From NCBI RefSeq assembly GCF_001311985.1, contig NZ_BBCJ01000023.1, positions 1 through 64,000 on the forward strand: a stretch of DNA of 64,000 nucleotides, given 5' to 3'. Numbering within the stretch: position 1 is the first letter of the stretch; each line of letters starts with the position of its first letter. The DNA is from Geotalea toluenoxydans JCM 15764 (GTDB lineage: Bacteria; Desulfobacterota; Desulfuromonadia; Geobacterales; Geobacteraceae). Under the pieces are notes generated by a model. That model had not been told where the DNA came from. It saw nothing but the letters and a program-made list of their open reading frames with translations, and ran no database searches. Below, piece by piece: positions 48,509 through 58,962 of this stretch. The position numbers and the translations under genes were made by a program.

Positions 48509-50401
48509 ATGGGGTTATTGTCTAGTATCGCGACGAAACTGAAGGTGCCGGTTGTTTTGCAGGTTTTGCTCCTGGTGGTGGTGGGATTTTTCTACCTTTC
48601 CAGCCAAAATGAGGTCCGCTCCAGGCGCGAGCAAGCCAAGGAGATGGGGATGATTGTCGGGCGGCTGCAGTCTCTTGGAGTGGATATCCAGTTGCTGCTG
48701 CATGGGCAGGGTGACCTGCAGAAGGTGGAGGCCGAACTGGGCGCACAGTCGGCACAGATAAAGAAGCTCCCCTTCGGTGGGCGGCTGGCATCTCTACGGG
48801 AATCAAAGCGGTTTTGCAGGATACGTCAAAGCTGTTCCGGCGCAACCTTGACATCGAGAAGGAGATCTTCCAGCTGACCGCCTTATCCATTGAGCAGTCG
48901 GACCGTTTCATTGCCGATACCAGTGCCAAGCTGGCGGACCCTGGCCGTGAACGGTCCATTTCACGCCTTGAACGCCTGGTTCTTGCCGGTGCCTCGGTGA
49001 ACAGCGGCACCAACCACCATATCCGCACTCTTTTCCTGCGCATAAAGACGGACAGCAGCAAGCGTAAGGAGCTGATCGCCTACCTGGACACGGCCATCAG
49101 CAACGTGACCGAATCCCGGCGGCAGCTTACCGGTACCCCCTTCATGGGGGCTGCACAAAAGGCGCTGGAGGCCAATCATCGGATGCGGCAGCTGGCATTG
49201 GAATACCAGGCAAATTGCGACAAGATTGCCCTGCCAGCGCCGAAATCGAAAAGCAGAGTAGCGTGATGCGGGAGGAACTTGACAGCTTCGCGGCAAAGAG
49301 CATGCTGGCCGGATACGACTTCTCCCAGGTCAGGATGATGACCCTGCTCCTGGTGATCTCTATTGCGGCCATAATTCTGGCGGTGTTGACATGGTCGCTG
49401 TCGCGCAGCATTCTGCGACCCATAAGGGAGATGACGGCGGTATTGAGCAACATAGCCCAGGGTGAGGGGGACCTTACCCAGCGTCTTCCGGTGAACAGCA
49501 AAGATGAGATCGGCGAGGTCTGCGGGCTGTTCAACACCTTCATCGACAAGTTGCATGGCATTATCGGCCAGGTTGCCAAGACCGCGACCCAGGTTGCCTC
49601 CTCGTCCGGCGTGCTTTTCGCCACCTCGGGACAACAGGCCGCCGCCACCGAGGAGATGGCAGCCAAAGCAGGTACGCTGGCGACGGCGAGCGAAGAGATG
49701 GCGGCCACCATCAGCGGCATCGCTCAAAACTGCAATCTGGCGGCCGAACACTCCCAACTGGCCAATTCTGCCGCCGCTGCCGGCGCCAGGTGGTGGAGTC
49801 GACCATCTCCGGGATGGCACGGATTGCGGACAATACCCGTCTTTCCGCGAGTACCGTCTCAGCGCTAGGGGCGCGTTCCGAGCAGATCGGTGAAATAGTG
49901 GCCACCATCGAGGACATTGCGGACCAGACCAACCTTTTGGCGCTCAATGCTGCCATCGAGGCCGCGCGCGCCGGAGAGCAGGGACGCGGTTTTGCCGTCG
50001 TAGCCGACGAGGTGCGGGCGCTGGCGGAACGGACGACCAATGCCACCAGGGAGATCGGCGAAATGATCAAGAGCATCCAGGGTGAAACCAGAAAGGCTGT
50101 CGCTGTGATGGAAGAGGGGGTCTCTGAGGTCGACAAGGGGACCGCTGCCGCCGCCCAGTCAGACTCTGCGCTGAAGGAGATCATTGAAAGGATGAATGAA
50201 CTTTCGATGCAGGTAAGCCAGGTGGCCACGGCGGCGGAACAGCAGAGCTACACCACCACCGAAATAAGCAACAATATCGTGCAGATGACCCAGGTAATCA
50301 ACCAAAGTTCGCGCGGGGCACAGGAATCAGCAGCCGCGACTTCCCAGCTCTCCGGTTTTGCCGATAATCTCCAAAGCCTGATGGGGCAGTTCAGGTTGTA
50401 G
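48509..50401 (+). CDS. Methyl-accepting chemotaxis protein 3, frameshifted
   Basis: The reconstructed protein of about 630 residues has a first membrane helix ([17 protein letters not shown]), a long sensor region of about 230 residues that is mostly helical, a second helix ([20 protein letters not shown]), HAMP, and a signalling domain with the tip [20 protein letters not shown]. The sensor is unlike those of receptors 1 and 2. Breaks lie near 48800, 49245 and 49790. ATG 48509 is preferred because the region before it has no membrane-protein character. The C-terminus (LMGQFRL) lacks a CheR-binding pentapeptide. Confidence 0.87.
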
Positions 50402-50426
50402 CGCCAGAGAAACATAAAGGGGAAAC

Positions 50427-50456
50427 TACAAGGCCCACTCAAAAGCAGTGGGCCTT
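50427..50456. terminator. Hairpin after the third chemoreceptor
   Basis: ACAAGGCCCACT and AGTGGGCCTTGT form a perfect 12-bp stem. No T-run follows on the plus strand; the truncated MITE begins about 15 bases later, so the original T-run may have been lost. It may still act as a terminator or RNA-stabilising stem. Confidence 0.6.
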
Positions 50457-50470
50457 GTGGGGCGGTCCAT

Positions 50471-50546
50471 ATTCGTTCTCAAATTTCCAAATATCCGTCC
50501 TCGATTTTCCATTCTCTCGCTTCGATCCCTAAGTCCGACAGACTCC
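50471..50546. mobile_element. Left-truncated copy of the 161-bp MITE
   Basis: About 76 bases match the right half of the element at 40232-40392 with very few differences, including the complete right terminal repeat CTAAGTCCGACAGACTCC and the flanking TA. The left half is absent. Its right edge provides the TAG that ends mlaD. Confidence 0.87.
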
Positions 50547-51628
50547 TAGAACACCGAAAATTTAAGATAACGCTTCGGGTTCTCCTTCAGGTCCTTCACC
50601 AGCAGGTTCATGTCGTCGATCATCTTGTTCATCTTATCGTAAAGGGCTTGATCGCTCACCAGCTTGCCGGCGGTCCCTTCGCCGCTGTTGATCCTGATGG
50701 CCACATCCTCGAAGGCCTTCACTGAGGTGTCAGCCCGCTCCAGCAGTGCCATTCCCTTGTCGTAGAATTCCCGGTCCTGGAGGAGTTTGCCAAAGGTGCC
50801 GTCTGGTGAGGTGAGTCGTTGCTTCAACTCGCGCACGTCTTCGGCGGCCTCCTTACTCTGGTCGGCCAGGGCCACCATCTTGTCGTATAGCTCACGGTCA
50901 TGGAGAAGCTTGCTCAGGGTACCTTCGGACGACTGGATGTCCTTCATGGTGGCATCGGTCCGGTTGAGGATGGCCATGAGCCGGTCATAGGGCTCCCGGC
51001 TCTTGTTGAGTTTGCCCAGGGTGCCTTGGCCGCTGTTGGCGGTTTTGGCGAAGCTGTCCAACTCGGCGGTGAGGCTGACCAGGTTGTCGTAAAGCTTGGT
51101 ATCCGTGGCAAGACGCCCCAGGCTACCTTCTCCCCGATTCATCTTGTCCAGGGAATGGTTGAACTTGTCGAAGGCCTTGCCCGCCTTCTGCATGACGTCG
51201 TCCAGCTTGGTTATGGATGTGCCGTAGAGGCGGGTTTCCGGCACCTGGGTGATGTACAGGCTGGGGGTGACGTCCACGTATTTTTCTCCCATGAGTCCAC
51301 GGGTCTTGACGGTGATGGCCGAATCCTTGCCGATCTTCTTCAGGGCGCTCTTTTCCACCTGCAGGACAATCTCCACTTCATTGGTCTTATTGGGTTTCTC
51401 GAACTGGATATCGGTGACAATGCCTACGTCTACCCCGGCCAGCCAGACGGGTGCCCCGACTTTGAGCCCGGCCACGTCGCCCATGATTACGGAAAGCTTT
51501 CCCTTGGGGATGAAAAACTTGGTTTTTTCACCCATCAGCAGGATTCCGCCGGCAAAAAAGAGCAGGGCGAAAATGATGAAGATTCCGGCTTTCAGTTGCG
51601 ACCAGCCTATGTTATCGCTTCGTTTCAT
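50546..51628 (-). CDS. mlaD: MlaD-like MCE-domain lipid transport protein with tandem C-terminal repeats
   Basis: The intact 360-residue protein has one N-terminal membrane helix (FIIFALLFFAGGILLMG) and an MCE domain (residues 38-120, KVGAPVWLAGVDVGIV), which binds phospholipid in the periplasm as part of the Mla system. The long C-terminal region holds five tandem units of 35-46 residues, each with a G-[ST]-x-[GS]-[KR]-L core and Tyr-Asp a few residues on. MlaD of E. coli lacks such a repeat region. The stop TAG lies at the junction with a truncated MITE. The ATG overlaps the end of mlaF. Confidence 0.86.
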   Translation of the reverse strand: MKRSDNIGWSQLKAGIFIIFALLFFAGGILLMGEKTKFFIPKGKLSVIMGDVAGLKVGAPVWLAGVDVGIVTDIQFEKPNKTNEVEIVLQVEKSALKKIGKDSAITVKTRGLMGEKYVDVTPSLYITQVPETRLYGTSITKLDDVMQKAGKAFDKFNHSLDKMNRGEGSLGRLATDTKLYDNLVSLTAELDSFAKTANSGQGTLGKLNKSREPYDRLMAILNRTDATMKDIQSSEGTLSKLLHDRELYDKMVALADQSKEAAEDVRELKQRLTSPDGTFGKLLQDREFYDKGMALLERADTSVKAFEDVAIRINSGEGTAGKLVSDQALYDKMNKMIDDMNLLVKDLKENPKRYLKFSVF

Positions 51629-52412
51629 GTTCCATCACTTTCTCCGTTGAATTATTGGCAAAGAGGGACTTGTCGCTGGGGGAGAAGAATTCCCTCGTTT
51701 CAGTGGCCGGAAAGTCCAACAGTTCTTGCTTTGTGCCGTCAAAGACCAGCCGGGCGTTGTGGAGAAAAGAGAACCGCTGGGAAACCTTGAAGGCGGTGTC
51801 CATATCGTGGGTTACCATCAGCGTCGTCTTCCCTTCCGCCTGCAGGCGCAGCATCAGGTTGCAGATGTTGTAGACGCCGATGGGGTCGAGACCGGTGGTC
51901 GGCTCATCGAAAAAGATGTAGTCGGGATCGGCGGCCAAGGCCCTGGCGATGGCAACCCGCTTTTTCATTCCGCCGGAAAGCTCGGCCGGATACAAATCTA
52001 TGGTCTGCTCCAAACCGACGAACCCCAGCTTTTCCAGAACGATCTTCTCTATTTCGCCCTGTGAGAGGTTCCCTTCCTCAAAAAGCCGGTAGCCGACATT
52101 CTCCCCGACAGTCATGGAATCGAAGAGGGCTCCACCCTGAAAGACGATGGCGATATTTTTCCGCACCCGGATCAGCTCCCGCTGCTTGAGCCCGGCGATG
52201 TCATGGCCATCGATGGTGACCCTGCCGGAATGTACCGGCAACAGTCCCAGGAGCAGCTTGAGAATGGTGGTCTTGCCGACGCCGCTGACGCCAAGAATGG
52301 TCCGGTTGAACCCCGGTTTGAGGAAAAGATCGAAATCATGGAGGATCTGCCGCCCGTTGACCGAGTAACAGACCTTATCCATGCGTATGCCTTTTTCCCG
52401 AATATCAATCAC
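51612..52412 (-). CDS. mlaF: Mla-type ABC transporter ATP-binding protein
   Basis: This intact 266-residue ATPase powers the lipid transporter. The Walker A motif is GVSGVGKTT, the Q-loop VFQGG, the signature LSGGMKKRVAIARAL and Walker B YIFFDEPTTGLDP. The first 10 residues extend beyond the family norm; an internal ATG at residue 11 (52382) is possible. The last 17 bases overlap mlaD. A heptamer-repeat array fills the short gap to mlaE upstream. Confidence 0.9.
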   Translation of the reverse strand: MIDIREKGIRMDKVCYSVNGRQILHDFDLFLKPGFNRTILGVSGVGKTTILKLLLGLLPVHSGRVTIDGHDIAGLKQRELIRVRKNIAIVFQGGALFDSMTVGENVGYRLFEEGNLSQGEIEKIVLEKLGFVGLEQTIDLYPAELSGGMKKRVAIARALAADPDYIFFDEPTTGLDPIGVYNICNLMLRLQAEGKTTLMVTHDMDTAFKVSQRFSFLHNARLVFDGTKQELLDFPATETREFFSPSDKSLFANNSTEKVMEHETKR

Positions 52413-52414
52413 AA

Positions 52415-52473
52415 CCCGTCACCCGTCACCCGTCACCCGTCACCCGTCACCGTATCACCAATCACCAATCACC
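52415..52473. repeat. Tandem 7-bp repeat array between mlaE and mlaF
   Basis: Five exact copies of CCCGTCA (52415-52449) are followed by degenerate units of the type AATCACC. The array occupies almost all of the 67-bp gap between the two genes and is of the same family as the array at 91-158. Confidence 0.88.
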
Positions 52474-52479
52474 GCTTAT

Positions 52480-53253
52480 TCATCCCCTGAAGGCGATAAA
52501 TATCTTAGCGATAAAAAAGTCGGTGACCAGTATGCTGACCGATGAAATTACCACCGCCCTTTTTGCCGATTCACCGACCCCTGCCGCCCCGCCGTTGGTG
52601 CTGAGTCCCACATGGCAGCCGACCATGGCGATGATAAAGCCAAAGACGGCGGGCTTGACCACCCCTTCGATGAGGTCCTGAAAAACCATGAACTGGGGGA
52701 TGGATTTCCAGTACATGATGATGTTTATATCATAATTGGCCGCCATGATGTAACCACCCACCAGGGAAACGGCATCGGTGATTATTGCCAGAAGCGGCAT
52801 GGCAATTACTATTGCCTTTAATCTGGAGGTGACCAGGCGCTTGATGATGTCGGTGCCTTCCACCTGCATGGCGTCCACTTGCTCGGTGACGACCATGGTG
52901 CCCAGTTCGGCGGTGATGGCCGAGCCTACCCTGCCGGCGACCATCAGAGAAGATAGCACCGGTCCCAGCTCCTTGACCATGGTAACTGCCACCATTCCTC
53001 CCACATAGCTGGTGGCGGCAAAGGGCTTGAGCTGGATGAGCGCCTGGAGGGCCATGACCATGCCGGTGAAGAGGCCGGTGAGAATGACGATGAACAGGGA
53101 GCCGACTCCGATCTTGTCCAACTGGGTGGTGAAGTCGCGGTAATAGAATGGGGGGGTGATGATGCAGCCAATGGCGCGTGTCGATAGAAAAAAGAGTTCC
53201 TGGACCTCAAGGACGAAAGACTTCAGCGTGTTTTCGATAAGCTTTATGGGCAT
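52480..53253 (-). CDS. mlaE: Mla-type ABC transporter permease
   Basis: This intact 257-residue permease has five to six membrane helices and the MlaE signatures FTGMVMALQALIQL, KELGPVLSSLMVAGRVGSAI and TEQVDAMQVEGTD. Together with mlaF and mlaD it forms an inner-membrane phospholipid transporter that maintains outer-membrane asymmetry. The order mlaE-mlaF-mlaD on the minus strand is the usual one in related genomes. Seven bases separate it from lon. Confidence 0.92.
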   Translation of the reverse strand: MPIKLIENTLKSFVLEVQELFFLSTRAIGCIITPPFYYRDFTTQLDKIGVGSLFIVILTGLFTGMVMALQALIQLKPFAATSYVGGMVAVTMVKELGPVLSSLMVAGRVGSAITAELGTMVVTEQVDAMQVEGTDIIKRLVTSRLKAIVIAMPLLAIITDAVSLVGGYIMAANYDINIIMYWKSIPQFMVFQDLIEGVVKPAVFGFIIAMVGCHVGLSTNGGAAGVGESAKRAVVISSVSILVTDFFIAKIFIAFRG

Positions 53254-53260
53254 GTTATTG

Positions 53261-55578
53261 CTATTTCAGGGCCTGGACAAACGCTTCGCGGACGTCTTCG
53301 ATGAAGATGAAATTCAGCTGCTCGCGTACGTCCTGGGGGATATCCTCCAGATCTTTTCGATTTCTTTCCGGTACGATCACCTTCTTTACTCCGGCGCGGC
53401 GGGCGGCCAGCACCTTTTCCTTGAGCCCGCCGATGGCCAGCACCCGGCCGGTAAGGCTGACTTCGCCGGTCATGGCCACGTCCCGCTGGGCTTCACGTCC
53501 TGAGAGCAGTGAAACCAGGGCGGTGGTCATGGTGATGCCGGCGGACGGACCGTCCTTGGGAATACTGCCGGCAGGCACGTGGATATGGATATTCATGCCG
53601 GTGAATTCCTTCGGGTCGATCTTCAGTTCGACGCAATTTGCCTCGACGAAGGAGAGGGCGGCCCGTGCCGATTCCTTCATTATTTCTCCCAGAGAACCGG
53701 TCAGGATCAGGTCTCCCTTGCCCTTCATGCGGCTCGCCTCGACAAAGATGATGTCGCCGCCTGTTTCGGTCCAGGCCAGGCCGGTGACGACGCCGACCCG
53801 GTCTTTTTCTGCCGTAACCTCGTCGAAAAATTTGCGCGGTCCTAAAAATTCCTCCACAAGTTCCTGCGTGATCATTTCCCGTGGCGGCTTGTTCTGGGTG
53901 ATTTCCTTGGCGACCTTGCGGCAGATGCTTCCGATATGGCGCTGCAGGTTGCGGACACCTGCCTCGCGGGTATGGTCGCGGATAATCTTGTAGATGGCGT
54001 CTTCACTGAACTTGGGCTGATATTTCGACAGGCCGTTTTCTTCGATCTCCCTGGGAATCAGATAGGTTACGGCTATTCTTTCCTTTTCCTCGTCCGTGTA
54101 TCCGGAAAGGTTGATCACTTCCATTCTGTCCTTGAGGGCAGGGGGCACCGGATCGAGGATGTTGGCGGTGGTGATGAACATGACGTTGGTCAGATCGAAG
54201 GGGACATCCAGATAATGGTCGGTGAAGGAAAAATTCTGTTCCGGATCCAGCACCTCAAGAAGTGCGCTGGCCGGATCGCCGCGAAAATCGATGCCGATCT
54301 TGTCCACCTCGTCCAGCATGAAGACCGGGTTATTGTTTCCGGCACGGAAGATCTCCTGGATAATGCGGCCGGGAAGGGCGCCGATATAGGTACGCCGGTG
54401 GCCCTGATTTCCGCCTCGTCACGCATCCCTCCCAGGGAGACGCGGATGAATTTGCGTCCCAGAGCACGGGCTATTGAGCGGCCGAGGCTGGTCTTGCCCA
54501 CACCCGGAGGCCCAACGAAACAGAGGATCGGTCCCTTCATCTTTTCCTTGAGGGTCCGCACCGCCAGGTATTCCAGTATCCGCTCCTTCACCTTCTTCAG
54601 GTCGAAATGATCTTCGTTGAGGACCTCTTCCGCCTGGTTGATGTCCCGGTTATCGGTGGTGGCGCTCTGCCACGGCATGTTGATCAGATAATCGAGGTAG
54701 GTACGTGAGACGCTGTACTCGGGGGAAACCGGATTGATTTTGTCCAGTCTTTTCAGTTCCTTTTCGGCGATCTTGCGCACCTCTTCGGGCATGCCGGCCG
54801 AAAGGAGCTTCTTGCGCAGCTCCTTGATCTCCGTCTGGCGGTCGTCCTCCTCGCCCAGTTCTTCCTGGATCTGCTTCATCTGCTCCCGCAGCAAATATTC
54901 CTTCTGGGTTTTGCCCACCTTCTTCGTCACTTCGGCCTGGACTTCCCCCTTTATCTGCAGGCGCTGCACCTCTGCTGTCAAGCTCATGTAGACCTTTTTC
55001 AGCCGCTCGATGGGATCGACGGTCTCCAGCAGCTTTTGCAGTTCGTCAGGGGGAAGGTTGACGTAGAGCGCCACCAGGTCCGAGAGCCGGCCAGGATTGT
55101 CAATGTAATCAATCATCTTCATCACATCATCGGGCAGAGGGCGGCCATAGGAAAGGGCTATTTTCAAGAGGGCATTGAGGCTGGAGACCAGCGCCTCGGA
55201 AACCACCGACTTTTCAGCGAATTCCCGTACCTGTTCCACCCGCACCAGGGGAATAGGGTTTTCCTGGGGCATATCCACGAGCCGAACCCGGGCAAGTCCC
55301 TCCAGGACCACCTTTGCGCCACCTTCTGCCATCCTGGTAAGCTGGTTGATCTTGCAGATGGTGCCGATTTCGTTGAGGGAGGAGAGCAGCCGCTCCGAGG
55401 ATTCGTTCCTCAGCTTGAAGAGGGTGATCATGTTGTCGAAGGGAATCGCCTCTTCGAAAACTGCGATTTCCTCATTGGTGATGAAGAGGGGGAAAACCAT
55501 GTAAGGAAAGGCGACCATGTCCCGCAACGGGAAGAGGGGAACCATTTCCGGCATTCTCAGCGACTGGTTCTCGGTCAT
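53261..55578 (-). CDS. lon: ATP-dependent protease Lon, frameshifted
   Basis: Lon degrades damaged and regulatory proteins. The N-terminal substrate domain ([19 protein letters not shown]), the AAA module (Walker [10 protein letters not shown], Walker [10 protein letters not shown]) and the C-terminal protease with the Ser-Lys dyad (Ser in [11 protein letters not shown], Lys in [14 protein letters not shown]) are all present. The total is about 770 residues, normal for LonA. A missing base near 54390, after GMRDEAEIR, splits the frame. ATG 55578 follows AGGAC, and a promoter with a perfect -35 box lies about 50 bases upstream. Confidence 0.93.
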
Positions 55579-55624
55579 GGGAAGTCCTTATCAGGTAACA
55601 TGATGGAGGTTTCAAAACAATTAA

Positions 55625-55653
55625 AGAGTAACCAGTTAAGAGGGTGATGTCAA
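55625..55653 (-). promoter_or_regulatory. Promoter of lon
   Basis: On the minus strand TTGACA and TACTCT are separated by 17 bases, giving a predicted leader of about 40 bases. It overlaps the last codons of the ABC-F gene. No convincing heat-shock sigma-32 -10 element was seen. Confidence 0.55.
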
Positions 55654-57568
55654 GATTGCAAGCCTTCCCACTCCGCATAAAGTGCGGCGATGCGGGAGGT
55701 TAATGTTTCGTGCTCTTCTCCCATCCGACGCGCCGTCCCATGATCGGCAAAAGACTCAGGGGCTGCCATCCGCTCCTCCAGCCCGGCAAGCACGTTTTCA
55801 GTTTTTTCTATTTCGGTTTCCAGCTCAGTCAGGCGTTTCTGGCGTCCCTTTTCCTCGCGCTGCCGCTGCTTCTCCTCCTCGCGCTGGCGCAGCCTGTCCT
55901 CTTTGGAGACGGTTGCTGGTCGTTGGTCGGCGGTCGGCGGTGCTTGATTTGCTTGCTCTGCCAGAGGCGCAGCCTCTGATTTTTTGGCGAGATAATACTC
56001 ATAGTCTCCCATGAAACTGCTGACTTTCCCGTCCCCCACCTCCACAACCCTGGTGGCCAGGCCGTCGATAAAGTGCCTGTCGTGGGAAACGAAGACCACG
56101 GTGCCGGAAAAGGCCGCCAGAGCGCCCAGCAACACCTCCTTGCTGAACAGGTCCAGGTGGTTGGTGGGCTCGTCCATGAGGAGCAGGTTTGACGGTCGCA
56201 GCAGCATCTTGGCCAGGGCCAGGCGGTTGCGCTCGCCTCCGGAAAGAACCGAGACCTTTTTGTGGATGTCGTCCCCGGAGAAGAGAAAGGCGCCGAGGAT
56301 GTCCCTCAGCTGCGGCACCATGTCGAATGGGGCGTCGGCCAGGATCTCCTCGTAGACGCTCTGTTCACCGTTCAATTCCTGGGCCTGATCCTGGGCGAAA
56401 TAGTCGCGGATGACATTGTGTCCCAGGTTCAGTTCTCCCCCCTGGAACTCGCCCCCGGCCAGGACCTTCATCAGGTCGATTTGCCGGCGCCATTGTGCCC
56501 AACCAGGGCGACCCGTTCTTCCTTTTCAATGGTGAGGTCGATGCCGTCCAGGACCACGTTGTTGCCGTAAGCTTTGCGCACCCCCTTCAGTTCCACTACC
56601 ATCCGGCCGCTCTTGGGGGGATCGGGGAAGCGGAAGCGGATTCTCTTTCGCTCCGGCGGCAGGACGATCCGCTCGATCTTTTCCAACTGCTTGATGCGGG
56701 ACTGGACCAGGGCCGCCTTGTCCGCCTTGTAGCGGAAACGGGAGATGAAATCCTCGATCTTCTGCACTTCTTCGTCCTGGCGGCGCTTTGCTTCACGCAG
56801 GGCCGAGACCCGCTCTTCCCGCAGCACCAGGTAGCGGCTGTAATTGCAGTGGTAGTCGGTGAGGGTGTGGTTCCAGACCTCGGTGATGCGGGAGCAAACC
56901 TGATCCAGGAAAAACCGGTCGTGGGAAACGAGGATCACCGAATAGGGGTACGACTGGAGATAGCCCTCCAGCCAGTTGCGCGCCTCGATATCCAGGTGGT
57001 TGGTGGCTCGTCCAGCAGCAGCACGTTGGGCTTCTGTAGCAGCAGCTTGGCCAGGGCGATGCGCATCTGCCATCCCCCGGAAAACTCGCCGCATTCTTTC
57101 TGCCAGTCGCTGGCGATAAAACCGAGGCCGGTGAGGACATTGCCCACCTCGGCTTCCATGGCGTAGCCCCCCTTGAGGCGGAACTCCTCCTGAAGGTGGC
57201 CGAAGCGGTCCAGGAGCTTCGTGCCCCGGATCATCATGGGGCATTTCGGCCAGCCTGGCCGTGAGGAAGGCCAGTTCCTTTTCGATGGCCTGCAGCTCCG
57301 AAAGGGCGGTCATCACCTCGGCAAAGAGCTGTCTTCCCTTGGTGACGATGCCATCCTGGGGGAGATAGCCGACGGTAGCACCTTTGGCAAACTGCAGTTC
57401 GCCGCTTGTGTGTTCCACCTGGCCGGCGATGATGCGCATCAGCGTGGATTTTCCCGCTCCGTTCTCGCCAACCAGGCCGACCCGCTCCCCCTTCTTCAGG
57501 TGCCAGTCGATCTGGGTAAAAAGCGGCTTACCCGCAAAATCTTTTGAAAGTTGTTTCAGGTGCAGCAT
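55650..57568 (-). CDS. ABC-F family ATPase (translation factor type), frameshifted
   Basis: ABC-F proteins act on ribosomes and have no membrane domain. Two ATPase modules are visible: the first with Walker A GENGAGKST and signature FSGGWQMRIALAKLL, the second with GHNGAGKST, LSGGERNRLALAKML and LLMDEPTNHLD. A linker rich in Arg/Lys lies between, and the C-terminus is a charged coiled coil (EEEKQRQREEKGRQKRL). Breaks lie near 57235, 57000 and 56475. A heptamer-like array encodes the linker before the coiled coil. The layout fits the Uup/YheS branch; exact subfamily is uncertain. Confidence 0.85.
55912..55945. repeat. In-frame 7-bp repeat array inside the ABC-F gene
   Basis: On the plus strand GTTGCTG, GTCGTTG, GTCGGCG, GTCGGCG and GTGCTTG follow each other with 7-base period. 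Since 7 is not a multiple of 3, each unit is read in a different frame, encoding the non-conserved linker around PPTADQRPATV. Confidence 0.6.
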
Positions 57569-57748
57569 TGAAAATCCTTGGCGATATTTATGAACAACGG
57601 CGGGTATTGTAGGGGGGAGGGGGTATTTTGTCAATTCAAGGTTCGGATCGCACCTGATTGAAACAGACGAAGAAGACGGATGTTTTCAGGTTGGCCGATA
57701 CAATAATTTCCTCTTGTCACCCTCTGGGTTACAGGCTATATTTGTCAC

Positions 57749-58026
57749 ATGATTATCAGTTTCCGGCACAAAGGTCTGAAAAATTTCTTCGAGACAGGCA
57801 ACAAAGCCGGAATACAGGCAAAGCATGCTGATCGATTGCGGCTTATCCTCGCACGGTTAAACGTCGTTGCAGAACCGCGAGACATGAACCTTCCCGGATT
57901 GCGATTGCATAAATGGAAGGTGAGTTTTCCGGCTTTTGGGCGGTGGAGGTGAGCGGCAACTGGCGCGTGATCTTCCAGTTTGAAGGGCATGACATAACTC
58001 TGGTCGATTATCTTGACTACCATTAA
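57749..58026 (+). CDS. higB: HigB-type toxin (RelE superfamily), frameshifted
   Basis: HigB is a ribosome-dependent mRNA nuclease. The reconstructed 92-residue protein starts ISFRHKGLKNFFETGNKAG and contains the family pattern LRLILARLNVVAEPRDMNLPG and, after correction, SGNWRVIFQF and ITLVDYLDYH at the C-terminus. A single missing G near 57917 causes the frame break. If that is real and not an error, the toxin would be inactive. The antitoxin gene follows after 12 bases. Confidence 0.87.
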
Positions 58027-58038
58027 GGAGTATCTTTC

Positions 58039-58323
58039 ATGATGCACAACCCACCACATCCCGGTGAGATTATCCGTGAACTCTGTCTCAAACCGCTCGA
58101 TATATCGGTTTCCGAAGCGGCCAGGGCACTCGGCGTCAGCAGAAAGGCACTGTCCGAACTATTGAACGGCCATACCGGCATATCTCCTGAGATGGCACTC
58201 AGATTGTCGATAGCCTTCGATACCACTCCTGAAAGCTGGCTTGCCCAGCAGATGCAGTATGATCTCTGGAAAGCCCGGTTGAAATACAAGGAACTGAAAG
58301 TAGAGCGTTTAAAGGCAGCTTGA
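58039..58323 (+). CDS. higA: HigA-type antitoxin
   Basis: The intact 94-residue protein starts [18 protein letters not shown], the classic HigA/VapI opening, and has a helix-turn-helix ([21 protein letters not shown]) that binds the operon's own operator. The tail is helical and basic. It neutralises HigB and represses the pair. AAGGAG precedes the ATG. Confidence 0.93.
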   Translation: MMHNPPHPGEIIRELCLKPLDISVSEAARALGVSRKALSELLNGHTGISPEMALRLSIAFDTTPESWLAQQMQYDLWKARLKYKELKVERLKAA

Positions 58324-58626
58324 GTGCTCGCAGTAAATGCCGTTTCGCTTTTGGTTATGTGATTTTATTGGAGTCCCCAGAATCCGCCGCCAGCTCATTA
58401 GGCTGCCCCAGTCGCTCTTTCTCCAGCCATTATTATTATTCCAACTGTAGCACCAGAGACTGCTGCTGATGTTTTTGTCGCAACTGGCATTCTCATGTCT
58501 TGTCTTTTCGTTATTTTCTCTTGGGTCTGAATCCTTGCCCAACGTGCAGTCGGTAAGGGGCGCCTCTTCCAGACTGCGCTTTACACTTGCGAACAAATCG
58601 ACCCACCGCAGTCCGCAGTGGCAGTA
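58324..58626. other. Intergenic region without a supported gene
   Basis: A 95-codon open frame on the minus strand (58309-58596) starts at TTG, lacks a ribosome binding site and overlaps higA; it has an odd Asn/Trp/Ser-rich composition and I do not count it as a gene. Nothing else was recognised in these 303 bases. Confidence 0.5.
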
Positions 58627-58962
58627 TCATTTCTTCCGCTTATCCCCCTGGAGATAATCGGCCAGGATCGATCGACTGTGCTCGTCATCGTGGCAGTAGA
58701 CACAGAGGTTTTCCCAGTTGCTGCCGTCGGGCGGGTTGTAATTATGATTGCCGTCCTTGTGATGGACGGTGAGCAGGTGAAGATTGTCCAGGTCGAATTC
58801 CCGGCCGCACTTGGCGCATATCCAGCCGTGGAGCTTGAGGGAACGCTCCCGGTAGTTGTCCGGCGCCTTTTGTCCTGCCTTCATTTTGCGAATTATCTCA
58901 TCGGCTTCTTCTTGTGTTTTTGCCACAGGTTTCGGGGCTCGTGGACGAAAGGATGGGGCCAT
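58627..58962 (-). CDS. HNH endonuclease family protein (YajD type)
   Basis: The intact 111-residue protein has an HNH motif: CAKCG, then the catalytic VHHKDGNHNYNPPDGSNWENL and the closing CVYCHDDEHSR. Two CxxC pairs bind a structural zinc. It closely follows the pattern of E. coli YajD. Whether it is part of a restriction or phage-related function is not known. No neighbouring methyltransferase is present. Confidence 0.86.
   Translation of the reverse strand: MAPSFRPRAPKPVAKTQEEADEIIRKMKAGQKAPDNYRERSLKLHGWICAKCGREFDLDNLHLLTVHHKDGNHNYNPPDGSNWENLCVYCHDDEHSRSILADYLQGDKRKK

Noticed and set aside
58309-58596. 95-codon minus-strand open frame between higA and the HNH gene
   Set aside because: TTG start without a site, overlap with higA, and odd low-complexity composition.
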